Of a DNA stretch of 64,000 nucleotides, positions 53,778 through 62,181 are shown one piece after another. The stretch lies in NCBI GenBank assembly GCA_965368085.1, contig CBDULP010000011.1, positions 1 through 64,000 of the forward strand, in the 5' to 3' direction. Positions within the stretch are counted from its first letter, which is position 1. Every line of letters starts with the position of its first letter. Below the pieces are notes generated by a model that was not told where the DNA came from, did not search any database, and saw only the letters and a list, made by a program, of their open reading frames with translations. Both the position numbers and the translations under genes were made by a program. The stretch comes from Peptoclostridium sp965368085 (GTDB taxonomy: Bacteria; Bacillota; Clostridia; Peptostreptococcales; Peptostreptococcaceae).

Positions 53778-55064
53778 ATGTCAAGATTTGATGACAAAAA
53801 GAATCTGAAGTGCTCTTTCTGCGGAAAGTCACAAGATCAGGTTAGAAGGCTTATAGCGGGTCCAAACGTATATATATGTGATGAATGCGTTGAGCTTTGC
53901 CAGGAGATAATAAAGGAAGAGTTTGAAGATGTTATAGAAAGCGAAATAACAGGTCTTCCAAAGCCACAGGACATCAAGAAGATACTTGATGAATATGTAA
54001 TAGGCCAGGAAACGGCAAAAAAGATGCTTTCTGTAGCGGTATACAACCATTACAAGAGAATATTCAATTCAAATGCGGATGTGAAGGATGATGTTGAGCT
54101 TCAAAAGAGTAACATATTGATGCTTGGACCTACTGGTTCAGGAAAGACTCTTCTTGCACAGACTCTTGCAAAGATAATAAACGTTCCATTTGCGATAGCG
54201 GATGCGACTTCGCTTACAGAAGCTGGATACGTTGGCGAGGACGTTGAGAACATACTTCTAAAGCTTATACAGGCTGCAGACTACGACATAGAAAAAGCTG
54301 AAAGAGGTATAATATATATAGACGAGATAGACAAGATAGCAAGAAAATCGGACAATCCTTCTATAACAAGGGACGTATCAGGCGAAGGCGTTCAGCAGGC
54401 TCTTCTTAAAATACTGGAGGGAACTACTGCTAATGTTCCGCCACAGGGCGGAAGAAAGCATCCTCACCAGGAATTCCTTCAGATAGATACGAGTAAAGTG
54501 CTTTTCATAGTCGGAGGAGCTTTCGATGGAATAGAAAAGATAATCCAAAAGAGGACAGGACACAAATCGATAGGTTTTGGAGCTGATATTGAAAGTGAAA
54601 AAGATATCGATCTTGGAAAGATATATGCAAAGGTCGAGCCAGAAGACCTTCTGAGATTCGGTCTGATACCTGAGTTTATAGGAAGGGTTCCTGTCATAGC
54701 ATCGCTTGATCTTCTTGACGAGGACGCCCTTGTGACTATACTGAAAGAGCCTAAGAACGCCCTTGTGAAGCAGTATAAGAAGCTGTTTGGGATAGACAAT
54801 GTCGAGCTTGAGTTTGAAGAAGAGGCACTTGTATACACGGCTAAAAAAGCCATAGAGAGAAAGACTGGAGCCAGAGGTCTTAGAGGCATACTTGAAACTA
54901 TAATGATGGATGTGATGTTTGAAATACCTTCAAGAGATGATATTGAAAAGGTAATAATAACAAAAGAATGCATCTCGGATTCAAAAGATCCTCTTGTCAT
55001 ATTTAAAAGCAGCAAGCTGAAAAAGGAAAATAAAGAGGAATCAGAAGCGGGAGAAAGTGCTTAA
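53778..55064 (+). CDS. clpX: ATP-dependent Clp protease ATPase subunit ClpX
   Basis: 428-residue AAA+ unfoldase. N-terminal zinc finger Cys12, Cys15, Cys34, Cys37; Walker A GPTGSGKTLLAQ; Walker B IIYIDEIDKIA; pore loop YVGED; ClpP-binding loop IGFGAD (the LGF-type loop reads IGF). ATG after AAAGAGGTG. Shares a transcript with clpP; a terminator follows that also serves the convergent chromate transporter genes. Confidence 0.97.
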   Translation: MSRFDDKKNLKCSFCGKSQDQVRRLIAGPNVYICDECVELCQEIIKEEFEDVIESEITGLPKPQDIKKILDEYVIGQETAKKMLSVAVYNHYKRIFNSNADVKDDVELQKSNILMLGPTGSGKTLLAQTLAKIINVPFAIADATSLTEAGYVGEDVENILLKLIQAADYDIEKAERGIIYIDEIDKIARKSDNPSITRDVSGEGVQQALLKILEGTTANVPPQGGRKHPHQEFLQIDTSKVLFIVGGAFDGIEKIIQKRTGHKSIGFGADIESEKDIDLGKIYAKVEPEDLLRFGLIPEFIGRVPVIASLDLLDEDALVTILKEPKNALVKQYKKLFGIDNVELEFEEEALVYTAKKAIERKTGARGLRGILETIMMDVMFEIPSRDDIEKVIITKECISDSKDPLVIFKSSKLKKENKEESEAGESA

Positions 55065-55068
55065 ATGC

Positions 55069-55094
55069 AAAAGGGGCTTATAAGGCCCCTTTTA
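55069..55094. terminator. Bidirectional terminator between clpX and the chromate transporter
   Basis: AAAAGGGGC and GCCCCTTTT arms with A and T tracts on both sides; overlaps the stop codon of the minus-strand gene. Confidence 0.8.
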
Positions 55095-55608
55095 AAATTA
55101 TACCGGTAAAACCAAAGAGTATTATTACTGGAATAGGGTGTATTTTTTTGAACTGGATGAGAAAAAATGAAATAACCATTATAAACAAAGAGGCGTTGTC
55201 GAAATCGCCTCTTTTGAAAACTGAAATGGCAGCTGAAAGTATAAATCCTATCGTAAGAGGCCTGAGTACTGAAAAAAGTTTTGTGAAAAATTTGGAGTCC
55301 TTGTGTTTGTATATGAGAGGGGAACATATCCCCAGGGTTATTACTGAAAATGATATTACTGCAGCTGTGGCGGCGATGCTGCCGGGCAGGCCTAAAAGCT
55401 TGAAACCTATAAAGGTTGCGCTGTTTGTAGCTATGGGGCCTGGGGAGCTTTGCGATATTGCAAGCAGGTCTAGAAATTCAGAATAGTTCATCCAGCCGTT
55501 TTTTTCTATTATCTCCTGTTCGATTAGGGGCAGCATTGCATATCCTCCGCCAAAGCTGAACATACCTATTTTAAAGAATGCGATATAAAGCATCATTATT
55601 TTGTACAT
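55078..55608 (-). CDS. chrA: Chromate transporter, short CHR-domain subunit (second)
   Basis: 176-residue half-size CHR protein with about five to six membrane segments. Conserved FGGGYAMLPLIEQEI near the N-terminus and SQSSPGPIATNSATFIG. Paired short CHR proteins act together, one for each half of the full-length carrier. It starts within the end of its partner (13-nt overlap), so the two are coupled. Natural substrate may be chromate or another anion. Confidence 0.9.
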   Translation of the reverse strand: MYKIMMLYIAFFKIGMFSFGGGYAMLPLIEQEIIEKNGWMNYSEFLDLLAISQSSPGPIATNSATFIGFKLLGLPGSIAATAAVISFSVITLGICSPLIYKHKDSKFFTKLFSVLRPLTIGFILSAAISVFKRGDFDNASLFIMVISFFLIQFKKIHPIPVIILFGFTGIILKGAL

Positions 55609-56108
55609 AAACTGAAAACACCCCCAGTCAATATGACGAATATCGGGTTAATGTTGAAAATTGCTACCAGCGCAAATGAAAATGCAAACAAAGCAATATT
55701 TAGTCTGCACTTGTCCATTTTTGAAAAAAGCCTTATGAACGAATAGGCTAAAAGGGCCACCATTACAGGCCTAACGCCGTAAAAAAAGCTTTTGAGAAGC
55801 GAAATTTCGCTGCCCAGCTTGTATACATATGAAAGAGCCAGTATGGATAGGAACGATGGCGCCACTATGCCTATGCAGCAAAGTGCGCTGAGAGCATATC
55901 CGCCGATTTTATAACCTGTCAAAAGAGCGAGGTTTACGGCTATTGGCCCGGGAAAGCTTTGGGCTATTGATATTATGTCGATGAATTCATCCGGGGAAAG
56001 TATATTTTTCTTGATTGACAGTTCATTTTCTATTATCGGGATCATTGCATATCCCCCGCCGAATGTGAAAAATCCTATTTTTAGGAAGATTAGAAAAATT
56101 TCAAACAA
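55596..56108 (-). CDS. chrA: Chromate transporter, short CHR-domain subunit (first)
   Basis: 170-residue CHR half-protein with the same layout: FTFGGGYAMIPIIENEL near the N-terminus and AQSFPGPIAVNLALLTG. TTG start at 56106-56108 after AGGAGG with 7-nt spacing. Transcribed from an extended -10 promoter (TGATATAAT on the minus strand, 56145-56153). Confidence 0.9.
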   Translation of the reverse strand: MFEIFLIFLKIGFFTFGGGYAMIPIIENELSIKKNILSPDEFIDIISIAQSFPGPIAVNLALLTGYKIGGYALSALCCIGIVAPSFLSILALSYVYKLGSEISLLKSFFYGVRPVMVALLAYSFIRLFSKMDKCRLNIALFAFSFALVAIFNINPIFVILTGGVFSLCTK

Positions 56109-56144
56109 TGAAAAGCCTCCTTATATGTGTGACTTACAGGTTCA

Positions 56145-56153
56145 ATTATATCA
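56145..56153 (-). promoter_or_regulatory. Extended -10 element of the chromate transporter genes
   Basis: TGATATAAT on the minus strand, identical to the elements before lytS and tig, no clear -35. The rest of 56154-56439 is AT-rich and holds the divergent lon promoter region, with TATAAT-like sequence near 56283-56290. Confidence 0.5.
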
Positions 56154-56439
56154 CACAAGAATGCGACTCGTTTTACTTAACAAAAAAATTACAAATATGA
56201 CAATACTCACGATAAACCGGGTATTTTGTTTTACATAAAAACTTGAATTTGATATATATTGATCCAGACTAACATACTGAGTATATAATTGTTGAAAAAA
56301 AAATGTGGTAACTATATAATAGTAAGGGATTTAAACATAATTGAGTATTATGGAATATATAATTATAAATGCTATGCTTGTTTACTTTTAGGCAGTATTT
56401 GGCTGGAGCATATAAATTAAAGCAGTGAGGAGTGATAAA

Positions 56440-58797
56440 ATGAGTAAAAATTTCAAATTTAAAGAGCATACGCTGACGCTCATACCCCTTAGGGGACTGG
56501 CAGTTTTTCCATATATGGTACTCCACTTCGACGTGGGAAGGGAAAAATCAATAAACGCCCTTGAAGAGGCGATGGTAGAGGAGCAACTTATATTCCTGAC
56601 TTCTCAAAAGGAAGCCGAGATAGACATACCTACTACGGATGATTTTTATCATGTGGGAACAATATGCAAAATAAAACAGATGCTAAAGCTTCCGGGAGAC
56701 ACAATAAGGGTTCTCGTTGAAGGTGTATCAAGAGCCAGGATAAAAGAGATAATTGATGAGGAGCCGTACTTCAAAGCTATTCTTGAAGAGGTTGAGTATG
56801 AAGAAGAAGGCGAAAGGGACAAGGAAACTGAAGCCCTTATGAGAAGTGTCATGGACGCATTCGAAGAATACGTGAACACGGGAAACAAGATAACGCCTGA
56901 AATTCTTATGACCCTTTCTGACATAGAAGAGCCTAGCAGATTTGCAGATACAGTGGCTTCGAACATGACTCTTAAGCCTAAGCAAAAGCAGGAGCTTCTT
57001 GAGATATTCGACCCTAAGGAAAGGCTTGAGACGATATACGGAATACTTCTTGAAGAGATTGAAATACTTGAAATAGAAAAGACCATAAGCCTAAGGGTTA
57101 AAAAGCAGGTCAACAGACTTCAAAAGGAATACTATCTCAGAGAGCAGCTAAAAGCCATACAAAAAGAGCTTGGAGAGGACGAAGAGACTCTGGACGAGAT
57201 AGAAGAGTACAAGGAACAGCTTCAAAAACTGAAGGTCAGCAAGGACGTCAAGGAAAAGATGGGCAAGGAGATAAAGAGGCTTTCTACAATGTCCTCGTCT
57301 TCTGCAGAGTCCGCAGTAATAAGAAATTATGTCGACACTTTCTTTTCACTCCCTTGGAACAAGGAGAGCAAGGATAAGCTTGACATAATCGAAGCCCAAA
57401 GAATTCTTGACGAAGACCATTACGGGCTTGAAAAAGTCAAGGAAAGAATTCTTGAATACCTTTCGATAAGAAAGCTCGCAAAATCAATGAAAGGGCCTAT
57501 ACTTTGCTTTGTGGGACCTCCGGGAGTCGGAAAGACTTCGATAGCCAAGTCAATAGCGAGAGCCATGAACAGGAAATTCGTAAGGGTTTCGCTGGGCGGA
57601 GTAAGGGACGAGGCCGAGATAAGGGGCCACAGAAGAACTTATGTAGGCGCAATACCGGGAAGAATAATAAACGCGATGAAGGAAGTAAAGACTAAGAACC
57701 CTGTATTCCTATTTGACGAGATAGACAAGATGGCATCAGACTTCAGAGGGGATCCGGCATCTGCAATGCTCGAGGTGCTTGACCCTGAGCAAAACAAGGA
57801 ATTTACAGACCATTACATGGAAATACCTTTTGACCTTTCGAAGGTGCTTTTCATAACTACTGCAAACAGCCTGAGCACAATACCAGGGCCTCTTAGGGAC
57901 AGAATGGAGATAATAGAGCTTTCAGGCTATACAGAGGTTGAAAAGCTTGAAATAGCCAAAAGACACCTTGTGCCAAAGCAGATAAAAGAGCACAATCTTG
58001 AAGACGGGTTTGTCAAGCTCTCGGATGGTACAATATCGGATGTAATAAATTATTACACAAGGGAATCCGGAGTCAGAACTCTTGAGAGGACACTTGGAAG
58101 GCTTTGCAGAAAGGCTGCCAAGAAGTACGTTGAAAATCCAAAGCTCAAGCAGGTGAGAATAACGTCTTCAAACCTGGAAAAGTACCTTGGAAAGCACAGG
58201 TTCACATATCAAAAGGCACATGAAAATCCGCAGGTTGGAATAGTAACAGGTCTTGCATGGACGCCTGTGGGCGGGGACACTCTTTCAATAGAGGTTGCGC
58301 TTATGAAGGGAACTGGAAAGCTTGTACTCACAGGACAGCTTGGAGATGTCATGAAGGAGTCTGCACAGACCGGGCTGTCGTTTATAAGGTCGAAGGTGGA
58401 AGAGTTTGGACTTGATGAAGAATTCCACAAAAATACGGACATACACATACACATACCAGAAGGGGCCATACCAAAGGACGGCCCTTCGGCAGGAATAACA
58501 ATGGCTACTGCTGTGATATCGGCGCTTACTGGAATAGCCGTAAGAAGTGATGTAGCCATGACTGGTGAAATAACGCTTAGAGGAAGAGTTCTTCCTATAG
58601 GTGGGCTTAAGGAAAAGACTCTTGCTGCACACAGGGCGGGTATAAAGAAAATCCTAGTGCCAAAGGAAAATGAAAAAGACCTTGACGATATACCTCAAAA
58701 CATCAAAAAGGATCTTGAACTGGTGATAGTAGAGAACATGGACGAAGTAATGGAGCACGCGCTCGTAAAAAAAGAGGAAGATAAAAATGAAGATTAA
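56440..58797 (+). CDS. lon: ATP-dependent Lon protease
   Basis: 785-residue AAA+ serine protease. N-terminal LAN domain (~10-205), coiled region, AAA domain with GPPGVGKTS and FLFDEIDKM, and protease domain with the Ser683/Lys726 dyad (PKDGPSAGITM, GGLKEKT; 43 residues apart as in other Lon proteins). ATG at 56440 is chosen because GAGGAG lies just upstream; the frame from 56425 begins before that site. Overlaps engB by 11 nt, an arrangement common in Firmicutes. Confidence 0.97.
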   Translation: MSKNFKFKEHTLTLIPLRGLAVFPYMVLHFDVGREKSINALEEAMVEEQLIFLTSQKEAEIDIPTTDDFYHVGTICKIKQMLKLPGDTIRVLVEGVSRARIKEIIDEEPYFKAILEEVEYEEEGERDKETEALMRSVMDAFEEYVNTGNKITPEILMTLSDIEEPSRFADTVASNMTLKPKQKQELLEIFDPKERLETIYGILLEEIEILEIEKTISLRVKKQVNRLQKEYYLREQLKAIQKELGEDEETLDEIEEYKEQLQKLKVSKDVKEKMGKEIKRLSTMSSSSAESAVIRNYVDTFFSLPWNKESKDKLDIIEAQRILDEDHYGLEKVKERILEYLSIRKLAKSMKGPILCFVGPPGVGKTSIAKSIARAMNRKFVRVSLGGVRDEAEIRGHRRTYVGAIPGRIINAMKEVKTKNPVFLFDEIDKMASDFRGDPASAMLEVLDPEQNKEFTDHYMEIPFDLSKVLFITTANSLSTIPGPLRDRMEIIELSGYTEVEKLEIAKRHLVPKQIKEHNLEDGFVKLSDGTISDVINYYTRESGVRTLERTLGRLCRKAAKKYVENPKLKQVRITSSNLEKYLGKHRFTYQKAHENPQVGIVTGLAWTPVGGDTLSIEVALMKGTGKLVLTGQLGDVMKESAQTGLSFIRSKVEEFGLDEEFHKNTDIHIHIPEGAIPKDGPSAGITMATAVISALTGIAVRSDVAMTGEITLRGRVLPIGGLKEKTLAAHRAGIKKILVPKENEKDLDDIPQNIKKDLELVIVENMDEVMEHALVKKEEDKNED

Positions 58798-59404
58798 ATC
58801 AGCGGAATTTATAATAAGCGCAGTAAACACGGACCAGTATCCTGCAGAGGGACTTCCAGAAGTGGCCTTTGTGGGAAGGTCCAACGTAGGGAAGTCATCA
58901 ATAATAAACAGCCTTTTGAACAGAAGGAATATAGCAAGGACAAGCCAAAATCCTGGAAAGACAAGGACTATAAACTTTTTCAAAGTGAACGACGAGTTCC
59001 ACTTTGCCGATCTTCCGGGATACGGATATGCGAAGGTTTCAAAGACCGAGCAGGCAAAATGGGGAGGTATAATGGAAAGATACCTCTCAGATAGAGAAGA
59101 GCTAAAGTGCATACTGATACTCGTGGACATAAGGCACGAGCCCAAGGAAGACGACAAGAGAATGTATGAGTGGGCAAGACATTTTGGATACGAATGTCTA
59201 ATAGTCGCTACAAAATCCGACAAGATCACAAGGGGAAAATACCAGAAGCAGTTTTCGCTTATAAGAAAAAAGCTCGGGCTTTCGGGTGAAAAGATAATAC
59301 CAATATCGTCGCTTAAAAAGACTGGAATAGACGAATTGTGGAATGAAATCACAGATATATTCATAAAAAACGGATATGACATAACGGTGGAAAAAGAGAT
59401 ATAA
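58787..59404 (+). CDS. engB: Ribosome biogenesis GTPase EngB/YsxC
   Basis: 205-residue TrmE-Era-type GTPase for assembly of the large ribosomal subunit. G1 GRSNVGKSSI, G2 PGKTRTINFF, G3 DLPGYGYA, G4 TKSDK, G5 SSLKKTG. Starts inside the end of lon, so translation is coupled. Terminator follows directly. Confidence 0.97.
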   Translation: MKIKSAEFIISAVNTDQYPAEGLPEVAFVGRSNVGKSSIINSLLNRRNIARTSQNPGKTRTINFFKVNDEFHFADLPGYGYAKVSKTEQAKWGGIMERYLSDREELKCILILVDIRHEPKEDDKRMYEWARHFGYECLIVATKSDKITRGKYQKQFSLIRKKLGLSGEKIIPISSLKKTGIDELWNEITDIFIKNGYDITVEKEI

Positions 59405-59415
59405 AGTACGTTATA

Positions 59416-59448
59416 AAAAGGACTACAGCTTAGCTGTAGTCCTTTTTA
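59416..59448 (+). terminator. Terminator after lon-engB
   Basis: AAAGGACTACAGC and GCTGTAGTCCTTT arms, then T-run. Confidence 0.9.
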
Positions 59449-59502
59449 ATATGAAAAAATGCATGGGTACATGGCGGGATATAGAAGAATTGACTTTTAT
59501 GC

Positions 59503-59561
59503 TTGACAGAAATACCTAAGGGGGGTATAATTAAAATACAAATAATACCTTATGAAGGTAT
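59503..59561 (+). promoter_or_regulatory. Promoter with two matching 17-bp palindromes before the selenoprotein gene
   Basis: TTGACA at 59503-59508 and TATAAT at 59526-59531 with a 17-bp spacer form a near-consensus promoter. ATACCTAAGGGGGGTAT (59512-59528) lies between and overlaps these boxes, and ATACCTTATGAAGGTAT (59545-59561) lies in the early transcript. Both share ATACCT and GGTAT half-sites and their centres are 33 bp apart, about three helical turns. This looks like a repressor operator pair; the second palindrome could also be an RNA hairpin close to the ribosome site. Confidence 0.6.
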
Positions 59562-59578
59562 ATCGAGGAGGAAAAATT

Positions 59579-59884
59579 ATGAAAATTGATATAAGCAGTG
59601 CGGCAGTTGAAAAGCTAGAGAATTATTTTAGCGAAAAGTCAAAAGACAAGAAAAATGATATGGTAAGGATTTATATCTCGAGATTTGGCTGAGGCGGTCC
59701 GGTATTGTCAATAGCTCTGGACGAGCTAAAGGAAGATGATTCTATGTTTGAAGAGTCGGGATTTAAATTCATAATGGACTCTGATCTGGCATCCAATACA
59801 GGTGGACTTGAAATAGACTATTCCACAAAATGGTTCAGCAAGGGATTTACAGTATCTGCTTCAAATTTCGGAGGAGCCTGCTAA
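59579..59884 (+). CDS. HesB-like selenoprotein (in-frame UGA read as selenocysteine)
   Basis: A 101-residue frame begins at ATG 59579 after CGAGGAGG, has one in-frame TGA at 59690-59692 (codon 38) and ends at TAA 59882-59884. Around the TGA it reads YISRFG-U-GGPVLSIALDEL, matching the first conserved cysteine position of HesB/IscA-type proteins, where HesB-like selenoproteins carry Sec. The reading frame, coding character and family likeness continue after the TGA (GLEIDYSTKWFSKGFTVSA), ending GGAC with a C-terminal Cys. Likely a redox or Fe-S related protein; its role is unknown. Standard gene callers would break it at the TGA. Confidence 0.88.
59690..59722 (+). promoter_or_regulatory. Putative bacterial SECIS element
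   Basis: Just after the TGA, GTCC (59697-59700) can pair with GGAC (59719-59722), and TATT (59703-59706) with AATA (59710-59713), leaving a small GTC loop that starts with G about 14 nt after the TGA. Position and size suit a SelB-binding hairpin; folding was judged by eye. Confidence 0.55.
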
Positions 59885-59921
59885 ACTGAGAACCATATTT
59901 TAAAATAGGGACCTTAAATAG

Positions 59922-59954
59922 AAAATGACCTTCAAATCGTGAAGGTCATTTTTA
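59922..59954 (+). terminator. Terminator after the selenoprotein gene
   Basis: AAAATGACCTTC and GAAGGTCATTTT arms, followed by TTTAT. Confidence 0.85.
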
Positions 59955-60005
59955 TATTAAACAATAATATAATATTTATTTTGAAATGGATTGAAAGAGA
60001 ATTTC

Positions 60006-60488
60006 CTATACAGTCTCAGGATCCTTTTCTGTGTAAACCCTTTTGGAAGTGACCTTGCACTCCTTTATCAGACTGTCAAGGGATTTAAGGTTTTCATTCA
60101 TGGATTGTAAGGCGTCGTGCGGAACGTTGTAATACAGGTAAAGGTCTTCAAACTGCCTTGCAAGTCTTGTAAGATTTTTGTTTATCTCTATAAAGTCTTT
60201 GAATGCAGACGAGTTTGCAGCATTTTTAAACTGGTTTATGTCGTGTTTTATAAGGTTTATCACTTCATCTTTTGATACGAAGCTTCCGGCAACCATAGGA
60301 TACGGTGAGAGTCTCTGGAGGAAATAATTGCCAACATTATTGATCTGGTACACATATTCCACTGGAATTCCATTTATTTCAATTGATACATAACACATTA
60401 TTCCTTGGACTATTTTAACATCTGCGCCAAGTTGGTTCAGTATCATTTCGTGTTGAGTCATTTCTGTTTTTAGAAAAGCATATTCCAT
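60006..60488 (-). CDS. Hypothetical protein, 160 residues
   Basis: I do not recognise this protein. It lacks a signal peptide and membrane segments. The first ~70 residues are predicted beta-rich (VKIVQGIMCYVSIEINGIPVEYVYQIN) and hold YFLQRLSPYPMVAG; the rest is helical and charged (KNLTRLARQFEDLYLYYN). The ATG at 60486-60488 has AAAGGAGAAATGCC upstream. It is transcribed against the selenoprotein gene with a shared gap, and has good coding character with no overlapping alternative. Confidence 0.7.
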   Translation of the reverse strand: MEYAFLKTEMTQHEMILNQLGADVKIVQGIMCYVSIEINGIPVEYVYQINNVGNYFLQRLSPYPMVAGSFVSKDEVINLIKHDINQFKNAANSSAFKDFIEINKNLTRLARQFEDLYLYYNVPHDALQSMNENLKSLDSLIKECKVTSKRVYTEKDPETV

Positions 60489-60639
60489 ATGGCATTTCTC
60501 CTTTTTGTTTATGTATTATACACTATTATATACCCAGAGCCATGAAATATGCATCACTAAACGAGTATTTATTTAACTATGAAATACAGCTTCAGGCTTA
60601 TTTTTTCATACACATATGTGAATTGCGCTAAAGCTCAAT

Positions 60640-60830
60640 GTTATTTTGAGTCTGCACAGTTAGGTCGACAAGAATCCTGGTTAGTGGTAAAATAATATCT
60701 AACCGTAGGAACTATGGGGATGGCTGGGCAAAAACATACGCATTGCTTTATGTTGTCAAAAAGCCTATGACTGCATCACGGAGGCAGCATAATTATAGCA
60801 GGAAAAAAGCCTTTGGCGAAATATGAATGG
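60640..60830 (+). ncRNA. Candidate structured RNA or leader of unknown class
   Basis: This non-coding gap is less AT-rich than other gaps and has several local stems: CTCAA/TTGAG (60635-60651), TCCTGGTTAG with CTAACC-GT-AGGA (a 10-bp stem with a bulge, 60675-60710), AACATA/TATGTT (60733-60754), and CTGC/GCAG (60771-60787). Unpaired purine-rich stretches such as GGGGATGGCTGGGCAAAAAC lie between them. It does not match riboswitch, 6S, SRP or tmRNA cores I know. It could be a free RNA or the leader of the small membrane protein gene that starts 15 nt later. Confidence 0.3.
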
Positions 60831-60844
60831 AGAATTAAAATATT

Positions 60845-61036
60845 ATGTTTTTATTACAATTCACAAATATACTGGTTCTTATAGCGATAATAGCAATTCC
60901 TGCAGTGGCAGTTTTTTTTATTGTCAGGATTATAAAAGAAAAGAATTTAGACAGCGAGAGTTTGGAATCGAGAATAGCGGTTCTTGAAAAAAAGGTTAGA
61001 GAACTAGAGGAGTATGTAAATGAATCGTACGAATAA
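60845..61036 (+). CDS. Small membrane protein with coiled coil
   Basis: 63 residues: one membrane segment (ILVLIAIIAIPAVAVFFIV) and a heptad-like cytoplasmic tail (LESRIAVLEKKVRELEEYV). No family recognised. ATG with GGAG 12 nt upstream, a weak site. The end overlaps the next small gene, which uses a ribosome site within it, so the genes are coupled. Confidence 0.7.
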   Translation: MFLLQFTNILVLIAIIAIPAVAVFFIVRIIKEKNLDSESLESRIAVLEKKVRELEEYVNESYE

Positions 61037-61130
61037 TATAGTAATGTCTATAGGCGGGCTCTTTACGACATTGACATTAGGTATGATGACACAAAAGAAT
61101 GCAAAGGTGATACTGATATGCTTAAAATGA
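61020..61130 (+). CDS. 36-residue small membrane protein, YrzQ/DUF3918-like
   Basis: The frame ATG 61020 to TGA 61130 encodes MNRTNNIVMSIGGLFTTLTL and a further 16 residues. Start and length resemble Bacillus YrzQ-type (DUF3918) proteins, which begin MNRT and have one hydrophobic helix. GAGGAG lies 7 nt upstream inside the preceding gene, and the end overlaps the next gene's start by 13 nt. Overlaps on both sides plus a good ribosome site support a real gene. Confidence 0.55.
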   Translation: MNRTNNIVMSIGGLFTTLTLGMMTQKNAKVILICLK

Positions 61131-61813
61131 TAGTTAGAAAATTCGACGTCATGTTTTTGATTATATTTTTATTTGGCATCACAATAGGAATACAGTTAAA
61201 GGCTGGTTACAGTGAGCAGTATGAACTCTCATTTGTGGACAGGGAAATTGTATCGCAGATAAACCAGATGATGAAGGAAAATGCCGAAATAAGCAGGCAG
61301 CTTAAGCATGCAAACAAAAAGGTAAAGGAATTTGAAAATAGTTCCAAGGAAAGCCAAGAAATAAAACAGGTGAGGGAACAGGTTGAAGAGTTGAAGCTTG
61401 CACTGGGATATTCCAAGGTTTCAGGCGAAGGCGTGATTGTAAAGATAGACATACAGGAAGATATGAATCTAGGGCTGCTTATGGAGGAAAAAAAGTGGTT
61501 TTTATCAATACTCAATGACATAAAGTATTATGGAGGCGAAAGCGTATCCATAAACGGACAGAGGGTGGGCCCTTATTCCGAAGTGGTGCTTGCGGGAAAC
61601 CATATAAATGTGAATTCAATACCAATAGTTCAACCTTACGAAATAAGCATAATAGGGGACAGCAAGAGAATCTTAAAATACTTTAATGAGACAAGCATAC
61701 TGATTGAAGACATGAAATACAGACATGGCATAGATATTGATGTGAAAGCGTATGAAAATATCATAGTGCCAAGGCTTGAGGTTGAAAAAAAGCTTAAATA
61801 TGTTAGGAGGTAG
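61118..61813 (+). CDS. DUF881 family protein (YlxW/YlxX-like)
   Basis: 231 residues: N-terminal membrane anchor (MFLIIFLFGITIGIQL), a coiled coil (~45-95), and a DUF881 domain (~105-231) with typical stretches GVIVKIDI, ILNDIKYYGGESVSINGQRV and YEISIIGDSKRI. The family often sits near cell-division or envelope genes; molecular role is not known. ATG 61118 with AGGTGA 7 nt upstream. Confidence 0.88.
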   Translation: MLKMIVRKFDVMFLIIFLFGITIGIQLKAGYSEQYELSFVDREIVSQINQMMKENAEISRQLKHANKKVKEFENSSKESQEIKQVREQVEELKLALGYSKVSGEGVIVKIDIQEDMNLGLLMEEKKWFLSILNDIKYYGGESVSINGQRVGPYSEVVLAGNHINVNSIPIVQPYEISIIGDSKRILKYFNETSILIEDMKYRHGIDIDVKAYENIIVPRLEVEKKLKYVRR

Positions 61814-61817
61814 TCTA

Positions 61818-62129
61818 TTGAAATTTTCATTTGTTGAAAATATACAGCCCTATGAGAATTCATGGGAGTACGATCTTTATGAATATGATGATGAGATACA
61901 GCTTGGAGACATTGAATCCCATATATGCACGGTGAGGATATTAATGATAAAGCCCCATGAAATATATGCCCAAAAGGGTATTGCAGACAAGATGTTTTAT
62001 GTAGTAGTTGAGAAATTTGAAAAGGGAAAGTACCAAAGACAGGAATTAAAAGAATCAATAGAAAATTTTGTAAAAGAAGAAATAATAGAGTTTGAAAACA
62101 AAGACCAAATTGTCGTGCTTTTTAGCTGA
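61818..62129 (+). CDS. Hypothetical protein, 103 residues
   Basis: TTG start at 61818, 8 nt after TTAGGAGG; the longer frame from 61776 lies inside the DUF881 gene and is rejected. Soluble, acidic protein (YENSWEYDLYEYDDEIQ in the first third, then a mixed beta/alpha part). No family recognised. It follows the DUF881 gene by 4 nt, so it belongs to the same operon. Confidence 0.7.
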   Translation: MKFSFVENIQPYENSWEYDLYEYDDEIQLGDIESHICTVRILMIKPHEIYAQKGIADKMFYVVVEKFEKGKYQRQELKESIENFVKEEIIEFENKDQIVVLFS

Positions 62130-62181
62130 TGGCCCGGCAGTTTGGTTTTCTGACGTACAAATAGTTTTGGAGGTGTTTTGA

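Noticed and set aside
55148..55486. Plus-strand frame opposite the chromate transporter gene
   Set aside because: Shadow of a recognised CHR-domain gene.
56109..56439. CtsR or CIRCE operator before lon
   Set aside because: No AGTCAAA heptad pairs or CIRCE inverted repeat seen here or before clpP and hsp20.
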